Made by a program: the position numbers and the translations under genes
Part shown: piece by piece, positions 7,081-10,811 of the stretch
Position numbering within the stretch: position 1 is the stretch's first letter
How the letters are laid out: every line of letters starts with the position of its first letter
Notes under the pieces: generated by a model
The model's database searches: none
What the model saw: the letters and a program-made list of their open reading frames with translations, nothing else
What the model was told of the DNA's origin: nothing
Assembly (NCBI GenBank): GCA_027325115.1
Contig: DAHWFG010000330.1
Location: 1 to 10,811, forward strand
DNA length: 10,811 nt
Direction: 5' to 3'
Origin: JAKBCQ01 sp021807585
GTDB taxonomy: Bacteria; Planctomycetota; Planctomycetia; Isosphaerales; Isosphaeraceae

Positions 7081-7111
7081 GCGGCGGATTCGCCGCTCCG
7101 GCTGTTTTTTT
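7081..7111 (+). terminator. possible Rho-independent terminator after mlaD
   Basis: The perfect 6-bp stem GCGGCG/CGCCGC (7081-7086 and 7091-7096) has a GATT loop and is followed by 8 bases and then seven T (7105-7111). It is 15 bases past the mlaD stop. The T run starts a little late for a textbook terminator, so efficiency is uncertain. Confidence 0.5.
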
Positions 7112-7123
7112 CGCGTCTTTGGT

Positions 7124-7151
7124 TAAATTCGATTCGTCCGACGGCCGATAG
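7124..7151 (+). promoter_or_regulatory. sigma-28 (FliA)-like promoter upstream of flgM
   Basis: TAAA (7124-7127) is followed 16 bases later by GCCGATAG (7144-7151). The enteric sigma-28 consensus is TAAA, then 15 bases, then GCCGATAA, so this is seven of eight bases in the -10 with a spacer one base long. The site lies just past the mlaD terminator and about 190 bases before flgM, the gene for the anti-sigma-28 factor. GCCGAT words are frequent in this DNA, so a chance match is possible. Confidence 0.4.
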
Positions 7152-7339
7152 TATGTGTGTGAGGCTCGATTCCCGTCGGGCTTCATGGCGGAGATCCGAA
7201 ACGCGATCGAACGGTCGACTCCCGTCGAGTCGATTGAATTGGACGCGAACGCGGCGGGCTCCGTGAGTACTGTGTTGCACATCATTCGCGCGAGTCGTCG
7301 GTGGAACCGGCGGCTGAAGCACCAATCGGGGAGGCTCAC

Positions 7340-7624
7340 ATGGAAGTCTACGGCGCCGGGGGAGCACAAGGCCCCCAACCTATTTATCCGAGACTGGCCG
7401 CATTGGGGGTCGACCCCGGCCAGACCGTTCAAGCGGGGGCTCCCCGCGACCAGGTCGAGATCTCGCCGCTCGGCAGGATGCTCGACGGTATCGGCGACTT
7501 GCCCGAGATCCGCTACGACCGGGTCGAGGAAATCCGCCGACAAATCGCCGCCGGCGATTACGAAACAATCGACAAACTCGAGACGGCGCTCGATCGCCTG
7601 CTCGATGAACTGTCGGGCTTCTAA
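7340..7624 (+). CDS. flgM: FlgM-family anti-sigma-28 factor
   Basis: This 94-residue cytosolic protein should bind the flagellar sigma factor FliA (sigma-28) and hold late flagellar genes off until the hook is complete. The C-terminal half carries the family pattern: DQVEISPLGRML (37-48), LPEIRYDRVEEIRRQIAAGD (54-73), then YETIDKLETALDRLLDEL (74-91). In known FlgM the matching helices wrap around the sigma factor. The N-terminus MEVYGAGGAQGPQPIYP is short and polar, like N-termini I recall from planctomycete members. The start is ATG at 7340 with GGGGAGG (7328-7334) 5 bases upstream. An in-frame GTG at 7301 would add 13 residues and lacks such a site. No other flagellar gene is present in the window. 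A sigma-28-like promoter precedes it and stem-loops follow it. Confidence 0.85.
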   Translation: MEVYGAGGAQGPQPIYPRLAALGVDPGQTVQAGAPRDQVEISPLGRMLDGIGDLPEIRYDRVEEIRRQIAAGDYETIDKLETALDRLLDELSGF

Positions 7625-7648
7625 TCCCATGACGCGCCGTTCATCGTC

Positions 7649-7690
7649 TTGGTGAAGGCTCGACCACCAATTCCAGGCGCAACCGCGCCT
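7649..7690 (+). other. two consecutive stem-loops in the flgM 3' region
   Basis: Stem 1 is TTGGTG/CACCAA (7649-7654 with 7665-7670) with a 10-base loop. Stem 2 is AGGCGC/GCGCCT (7675-7680 with 7685-7690) with an AACC tetraloop. They start 25 bases after the flgM stop and lead into the larger hairpin at 7700-7749. Together they suggest a folded mRNA tail or a small RNA. I see no match to a named RNA family. Confidence 0.45.
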
Positions 7691-7699
7691 CGATCCAGC

Positions 7700-7757
7700 A
7701 CGGCCGGTAGGGCGAGCCCTCGATCGCGAGGTTTCGCCCCGCCGGCCGTTACCTTTT
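7700..7757 (+). terminator. long stem-loop with T-rich flank, probable terminator of flgM
   Basis: This is a three-part stem: ACGGCCGG/CCGGCCGT (7700-7707 with 7742-7749), then GGGCGA/TCGCCC (7710-7715 with 7734-7739), then CCTCG/CGAGG (7718-7722 with 7727-7731), closed by an ATCG loop. The two internal loops are both symmetric 2x2. That gives 19 paired bases on each arm. TACCTTTT follows, so it could act as a terminator, although the T run is short. The regular spacing of helices and 2x2 loops is more elaborate than a terminator needs. Confidence 0.6.
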
Positions 7758-7784
7758 ATATTAATCAATATATATTTTTATAAT
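7755..7784 (+). promoter_or_regulatory. candidate promoter inside AT-rich stretch, for the downstream exported protein
   Basis: A perfect TATAAT (7779-7784) has TTTATA (7755-7760) 18 bases upstream, four of six against TTGACA. It sits in the AT-rich stretch 7750-7815, mostly A and T in otherwise GC-rich DNA. Transcription would start near 7791, leaving a leader of about 175 bases before the ATG at 7967. AT-rich DNA gives such matches easily. Confidence 0.35.
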
Positions 7785-7966
7785 AATTCTTAAACATAAT
7801 GATTTTTAGGATGCAATGATCGCGTGCTTGGAATATTTGGCGTACGATCGTCAATATCGGGCTCGATTCAACCGATATAACGAATCGCACGTGCGGCCGA
7901 ACCTCCAACCGGAACGGAGATCGGGGCCGCAAGGAACGGGACGTGCCTCGACAAGGAGGTCGGGCG

Positions 7967-8863
7967 ATGCGCAAAACAAAACGAATTCGACGGTATCAAG
8001 CGATCGCGACGCTGTTCGCCGCGACGACGCTCGGTTGTTGTGTTTGGGAAGCGCGCGGCGATGATCAGCAGGGATCGTCGGGTTCGGGACCCGCTCCCGG
8101 GCCGATCGCGAGGCTCTTTCGCGTCGGTCGCGCCTCGTCGGCCCGCAAGCCGTCGGCGGCTTCGACATCCGACGTCGGATCGCCAAGTTCGGCGCCGAAC
8201 AACGCCGATTCGCTCTTCGGCTCGTTTGGATCAACAAGTACATATGCGAACACGCCCGGTTCGCGATCGACCGCGAGCTCTCAGCCGATGAGCCCCGGTT
8301 CGGGCCCGAGGATCCGTCCCCAACCGAAATCGAGCCGGCCGATCACCGACGCCGATCCCTTGCTCACGCTCACTTCGATCCTTAAATCCGATAACGGCCA
8401 ACGTTTTGCGATGTTCATGCAAGTGTACGCCGACGGCACGATCGTCGACGGTGAAGGGGTGCATCACGTCGCCCGCACGGCGCTTCAGCCTCTGGTCGAT
8501 GCGCTTCGCGGCAGCGAGGCGATGAAGCAGCACGGCCATTGCGGCGGACCGCCGACCGATTATCTCGAACAAACTCATGTTATTGTGTATGAACGAGGCA
8601 TGGGTCGATTGCGGGCGAACGCGTTCTCTTACTCGGGTAATACCGAGGGCTGCGATCATTCGCTGAAGCATGTGCGCGATGCGATCGACGCGCTCCAGCG
8701 ACAAATCAGCGGCCAGGGGTCGGCGGCCTCGGCGCATCCCGCCGCGCCTTCGACCGATCCCTCGCTTCCAGGGCTCGCCCCATTAAGCCCCGCGGCGCCC
8801 AGCCCGATGCCCCCCGTTCCCCTCGATGGAGCGCGGTCAATCCCGCTCGATCCGCTCGATTGA
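7967..8863 (+). CDS. exported protein of unknown function with low-complexity flanks
   Basis: This protein has 298 residues. Residues 1-30 look like an export signal: basic MRKTKRIRRY, then a hydrophobic core ending TTLGCC. The -3 residue is Thr, so a lipoprotein lipobox is doubtful and cleavage near Arg30-Gly31 is an alternative. Residues 31-127 and 250-298 are Ser/Pro/Ala/Gly-rich and probably disordered. Between them, about 129-247, lies a compact domain: alternating hydrophobic strands (FAMFMQVYADGTIVDGEGVH, 149-168), KQHGHCGGP with Cys192, THVIVYERGMGRLRANAFSY (203-222) and EGCDH with Cys229. The two cysteines could form a disulfide outside the cytoplasm. I do not recognise the family by name. 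The start is ATG at 7967, with AAGGAGGT (7953-7960) 6 bases upstream, the strongest such site in the window. A GTG at 7943 is less likely. Confidence 0.8.
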   Translation: MRKTKRIRRYQAIATLFAATTLGCCVWEARGDDQQGSSGSGPAPGPIARLFRVGRASSARKPSAASTSDVGSPSSAPNNADSLFGSFGSTSTYANTPGSRSTASSQPMSPGSGPRIRPQPKSSRPITDADPLLTLTSILKSDNGQRFAMFMQVYADGTIVDGEGVHHVARTALQPLVDALRGSEAMKQHGHCGGPPTDYLEQTHVIVYERGMGRLRANAFSYSGNTEGCDHSLKHVRDAIDALQRQISGQGSAASAHPAAPSTDPSLPGLAPLSPAAPSPMPPVPLDGARSIPLDPLD

Positions 8864-8880
8864 CGACGTGACGCTCGCCC

Positions 8881-8938
8881 GACAGTCAAACTCCGATCGT
8901 CGCTCGCCGGCAAACAATCCCGGCGACGACCCGCTGTC
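8881..8938. repeat. nested stem-loop downstream of the exported protein gene
   Basis: An outer stem GACAG/CTGTC (8881-8885 with 8934-8938) encloses GTCG/CGAC (8899-8902 with 8927-8930) and CGCCGG/CCGGCG (8905-8910 with 8920-8925) around a CAAACAATC loop. It begins 17 bases after the stop codon. A run of A, not T, follows on this strand, so it is not a typical Rho-independent terminator; it may stabilise the mRNA end. Confidence 0.35.
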
Positions 8939-8978
8939 AAAAATCGATCGCGGTCGATAAGATAAGGATTCGAGGAAC

Positions 8979-9016
8979 CGCGCCGATCGTCGCCGCTCTG
9001 GTTGACGATCGGCGCG
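8979..9016. promoter_or_regulatory. 13-bp perfect inverted repeat upstream of fur
   Basis: CGCGCCGATCGTC (8979-8991) pairs exactly with GACGATCGGCGCG (9004-9016) across a 12-base loop. It is followed by ATTGTTGATTTTAT. As RNA it would be a strong hairpin with a T-rich tail and could end transcription of the upstream gene. As DNA its right arm covers the candidate -35 of fur, so it could also be an operator. Both readings are inference. Confidence 0.6.
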
Positions 9017-9030
9017 ATTGTTGATTTTAT
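9002..9030 (+). promoter_or_regulatory. candidate fur promoter
   Basis: TTGACG (9002-9007) matches five of six bases of the -35. TTTTAT (9025-9030), 17 bases later, matches four of six of the -10. The start of transcription near 9037 fits a TTG start codon at 9045 or 9057 and argues against starting at 9018. Further upstream, two GATAA words in tandem (8956-8965) recall half of a Fur box but fall short of a full one. Confidence 0.4.
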
Positions 9031-9056
9031 CCACACGCGACGATTTGGGTGAACAC

Positions 9057-9551
9057 TTGTCAAAAACGGCGCCTTTGGAACCGCTTTCGGTTTCGGACAG
9101 TCCCGAACGCAAGTTCGGCGAATTCCTGGAAATTCGCGGCGAAAAGCTCACCGAGCCGAGGCGCGTGTTGGTTCGTCATATCTTCGACGCGCACAAGCAC
9201 TTCGACGCCGACGAGCTCGCCGCCGAACTCCAAGCCGCGGGACGTCGCGTCAGCCGCGCCACGATTTATCGCACCCTCCGGTTGCTCGTCGACGCCGGCC
9301 TGCTGCGCGAGCTTCGCCTCACCAACCGCACCGCGTACGAACACGATTACGGATATCCATCACATGATCATTTGCATTGTTCTAGATGCAATAAGATCGT
9401 CGAGTTTCGCGACGATTCGATCCGCCGCATTTGCGATCAGATCAGCCGCGACAACGGCTTCCGGGCGACGGGGCGCCGATTGGTGATCGAAGGCGTTTGC
9501 GCCGAATGCTCGAAGGCTCGCCCTCCCAAACGGATGCTCGATTTGATTTGA
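9057..9551 (+). CDS. fur: Fur-family metal-responsive transcriptional regulator
   Basis: This is a 164-residue cytosolic dimeric repressor that should sense iron, or a related signal such as zinc or peroxide, and bind palindromic operators. The winged-helix DNA-binding domain covers 14-90: LTEPRRVLVRHIF (31-43), HFDADELAAEL (48-58), recognition helix VSRATIYRTLRLLVDAGLL (65-83). The dimerisation domain covers 91-151: YEHDYGYPSHDHLHC holds His103, His105 and His107, with Cys108-x-x-Cys111 and Cys148-x-x-Cys151 as the usual structural zinc pairs. All classic metal ligands appear present, so it is intact. Residues alone do not separate Fur from Zur or PerR, though EFRDD after the first CxxC is Fur-like. 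The start is uncertain: TTG at 9057 is preferred (GGTGA just upstream), while TTG at 9045 or 9018 would add 4 or 13 residues. It appears to be a single gene. Confidence 0.9.
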   Translation: MSKTAPLEPLSVSDSPERKFGEFLEIRGEKLTEPRRVLVRHIFDAHKHFDADELAAELQAAGRRVSRATIYRTLRLLVDAGLLRELRLTNRTAYEHDYGYPSHDHLHCSRCNKIVEFRDDSIRRICDQISRDNGFRATGRRLVIEGVCAECSKARPPKRMLDLI

Positions 9552-9569
9552 TTTGATCGGATCGGATCG
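9540..9569. repeat. pentanucleotide repeats GATTT x3 and GATCG x3 across the fur stop
   Basis: Three GATTT units (9540-9554) pass directly into three GATCG units (9555-9569). The first units encode the last residues Asp-Leu-Ile and supply the TGA stop (9549-9551). The unit is one or two bases different from the GATTG array at 4202-4234, and both sit at or just after a gene end. Confidence 0.85.
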
Positions 9570-9577
9570 GTCGATCA

Positions 9578-9644
9578 CGTTTTCCGCGGCGCGGAACGAT
9601 CTCGAGCGGAGCCGAGTCGGGTCGACGAGCCCGCGGCGAAAACG
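9578..9644. repeat. imperfect inverted repeat downstream of fur
   Basis: CGTTTTC then CGCGG (9578-9589) pairs with CCGCG, a two-base bulge, then GAAAACG (9631-9644). The loop holds a smaller CTCG/CGAG stem. GTTTCTTC follows within a few bases. It could form the fur transcript end; no clear T run supports a standard terminator. Confidence 0.4.
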
Positions 9645-9664
9645 AGAGCGTTTCTTCATCAAGA

Positions 9665-9780
9665 TACAAGCCCGAAGCGCAAGCGAGTGCGCTTCTTTGT
9701 ATAAATACATGTCTGAGGCGCAATCGAGTGCGTACATTCTGAAAAAAAAACGACGCACTCGCTTGCGCTTCGGGCTCGTA
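9665..9780. repeat. dispersed planctomycete-type repeat: three 27-bp units, two direct and one inverted
   Basis: Unit A (9665-9691) contains AAGCCCGAAGCGCAAGCG and ends GAGTGCG. Unit B (9706-9732) matches A at 22 of 27 bases. Unit C (9754-9780) is inverted and matches A at 26 of 27. C can pair with A (62-base loop) or B (21-base loop). Nine A (9742-9750) lie next to C. The core GAAGCGCAAGCGAGTGCG is a word I recall as abundant between planctomycete genes, where it creates false short reading frames. I see no target duplication and no open frame that looks like a real protein. Confidence 0.8.
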
Positions 9781-10037
9781 TTTCCATTCAGCGATCTTCT
9801 GAAACATGCGCTCACGGCGCCGAGGCGATCCGGAGGTGGACTCTATCCTGAGCGGACGTCTGTCGGCGATCGAATCATAGACGCACGCGCCGGTGCGATT
9901 GATTCGCTCGAGGATCGGACGATTTTATCGCGATCGAATCGAATAAATCATCTCGGTCGATCGTCTAATGATCCGGATTTCATCCGCTCGATCGTGCGCG
10001 ATCTCGCCGCCGGCGTCTCATCCGAAAGGATCAATCC
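9781..10037. other. non-coding stretch before the last gene
   Basis: I see no supported gene or strong signal here. The open frames that cross it run through the repeat element and have no protein-like conservation. A weak promoter-like pair, TTGATT (9899-9904) and TTTTAT (9923-9928) with an 18-base spacer, could serve the gene starting at 10038. AAAGGA (10025-10030) is that gene's ribosome binding site. Confidence 0.4.
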
Positions 10038-10811
10038 ATGTTGACGTACATCCTGCTGATCGGCCTCTGGAACGATCGTCTCGGTGATCGACCCGCCGAT
10101 TCCGCGAGCGACCGGGTGATCACGACCGCGAAGGAACCGGCGTCGAGGCCGAGCGCGAACGTGGACGTTGCGCGAGCGATCGCCGCGGAACGTCAAGGCG
10201 ACGCCAAGGCGCGTGCGCGTGGGCTCGCAAAGGCGCTTCTTGTCGATCCCGATCACGTCCAGGCTCGGGGTTTGTCGGGGTTCATTCGCTATCGAGGAGA
10301 GTGGGTTAAGCCCGATCGGATCGCCGAACGGATTGAACGATCTTCGGAGCTCCAGTCGCTTTACGACGAATACGAACTGCGCCGAGCCAAAACGAAAAAC
10401 ACCGCCGACGAACAGTGGAAAATCGCGATCTGGTGCGAGGAACACGGATTAACCGAAGAGGCGCGCGCTCACTTCCTTGTCGTCGGCAATCTCGATCGGT
10501 CGCGAACCGCGGCGTGGAACAAACTGGGATATAAGAAATACCAGGGTCGTTGGATGTCGGAAGCGGAACGCGATGCCCGGATCGCGGAGGATCAAGCGAG
10601 GCGCAAGGCCGATGAATTGTGGACGAAACGGCTTTCGACTTGGAAAAAGATGCTCGCGATTCCTTCACAACGAGATCGTGCGCTTTTATACCTTTCGTCG
10701 GTTGATGATCCGCGAGCGGTCCCTTCCATTCGCCGGATCTTGATCGCGGGCGACGCGGAGTGTCAACGCCAGGCGATCAAGATTTTGAAAAAGATCGACA
10801 CGGTCGATTCG
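10038..10811 (+). CDS. HEAT-like repeat protein with duplicated planctomycete motif, 3' end beyond the window
   Basis: The first 258 residues are visible and the frame is open to the last base. The start is ATG at 10038 with AAAGGA (10025-10030) 7 bases upstream. The N-terminus MLTYILLIGLW is hydrophobic but short, so export is possible, not certain. Residues 41-98 and 122-179 contain two copies of one pattern: an Ala/Arg-rich or W-x-x-A-x-WC helix pair, then a Leu-Asp-x-x-x-x-x-A segment, then a Gly-Phe/Tyr-x-x-Tyr-x-Gly-x-Trp motif (GFIRYRGEWV at 81-90, GYKKYQGRWM at 164-173). A charged linker (174-200) is followed by helices with HEAT-repeat spacing (DDPRAVPSIRRILIAGD, 223-239; ECQRQAIKIL, 241-250). 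In planctomycetes such proteins are usually unannotated TPR/HEAT scaffolds. No enzymatic motif is seen in this part. Confidence 0.8.
   Translation, partial: MLTYILLIGLWNDRLGDRPADSASDRVITTAKEPASRPSANVDVARAIAAERQGDAKARARGLAKALLVDPDHVQARGLSGFIRYRGEWVKPDRIAERIERSSELQSLYDEYELRRAKTKNTADEQWKIAIWCEEHGLTEEARAHFLVVGNLDRSRTAAWNKLGYKKYQGRWMSEAERDARIAEDQARRKADELWTKRLSTWKKMLAIPSQRDRALLYLSSVDDPRAVPSIRRILIAGDAECQRQAIKILKKIDTVDS

Noticed and set aside
7155..7655. 166-residue + strand open frame overlapping flgM in another frame
   Set aside because: FlgM in the other frame has family motifs and a strong ribosome binding site. This frame becomes Ser/Arg-rich over the overlap and has neither.
7625..7966. Possible tRNA or other named structured RNA
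   Set aside because: The stems do not form a cloverleaf, and no T-loop GTTCGA-type sequence or acceptor stem is present. Described only as stem-loops.
7816..8064. 82-residue + strand open frame before the exported protein gene
   Set aside because: An AGGA precedes it closely, but the frame runs out of phase into the next gene's signal peptide and the translation shows no motif. A short leader peptide cannot be excluded.
9018..9056. Upstream TTG start for fur at 9018
   Set aside because: It would begin inside the candidate promoter, between the -35 and the -10. The 13 extra residues are not needed for the Fur fold.
9665..9780. Possible CRISPR array
   Set aside because: There are only three units, one inverted, with spacers of 14 and 21 bases and imperfect copies. 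No cas gene is near.
9553..10044. 163-residue + strand open frame after fur
   Set aside because: Its sequence is made by the dispersed repeat (translation like ARSASECASLYKY) and by repeat-flanking DNA. Such frames are typical false genes in planctomycetes.

Overview
The window looks like chromosomal DNA from a Planctomycetota bacterium, most likely of the Isosphaeraceae type. This is inferred from family-level recognition, not a database search. The grounds are GC-rich coding DNA very rich in CGATCG-type words, secreted multidomain redoxin/cytochrome c/copper-monooxygenase proteins, a planctomycete-style FlgM with a short conserved N-terminus, loosely packed genes with long untranslated gaps, and a short dispersed repeat of the type that fills planctomycete intergenic DNA. 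All ten supported genes lie on the + strand. I see no rRNA, tRNA, CRISPR, transposase or phage gene, so this is mostly housekeeping and accessory chromosome, not a mobile island.

Layout. 1-177: leader with a candidate sigma-70 promoter. 178-2277: large secreted fusion protein (redoxin, haem c, type II copper monooxygenase, glycogen-binding-like domain). 2420-3463 and 3467-4174: a two-gene operon of an Mrp/ApbC-type ATPase that lacks the usual CxxC, plus a conserved-looking unknown. 4202-4234: GATTG tandem repeat. 4339-4728: small HEAT-type lipoprotein. 4752-4771: perfect 20-bp palindrome. 4842-5735 and 5803-7065: divergent MlaE-type permease and MlaD-type MCE protein, without an adjacent ATPase. 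7081-7111: possible terminator. 7124-7151: sigma-28-like promoter. 7340-7624: FlgM-type anti-sigma-28. 7649-7749: three stem-loops in a row, then a roughly 65-bp AT-rich stretch. 7967-8863: exported protein of unknown function. 8881-9030: hairpins and a palindrome overlapping a candidate fur promoter. 9057-9551: Fur-family regulator, ending in pentanucleotide repeats. 9570-10037: non-coding, with an inverted repeat and a three-copy 27-bp dispersed repeat. 10038 to the window end: 5' part of an exported or envelope protein with a duplicated motif and HEAT-like repeats.

How the genes fit together. mrp and the gene after it are almost certainly cotranscribed (3 bases apart). mlaE and mlaD should form a lipid-transport system with an ATPase encoded elsewhere. 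flgM links the window to flagellar control, and its possible sigma-28 promoter would give the feedback loop known from enteric bacteria. The other genes have separate signals and no clear shared pathway.

The most novel-looking items are the four-domain secreted copper/haem protein, the Mrp variant without its iron-sulfur cysteines, the MlaE with a rewritten coupling region and no neighbouring MlaF, and the triple stem-loop region downstream of flgM.
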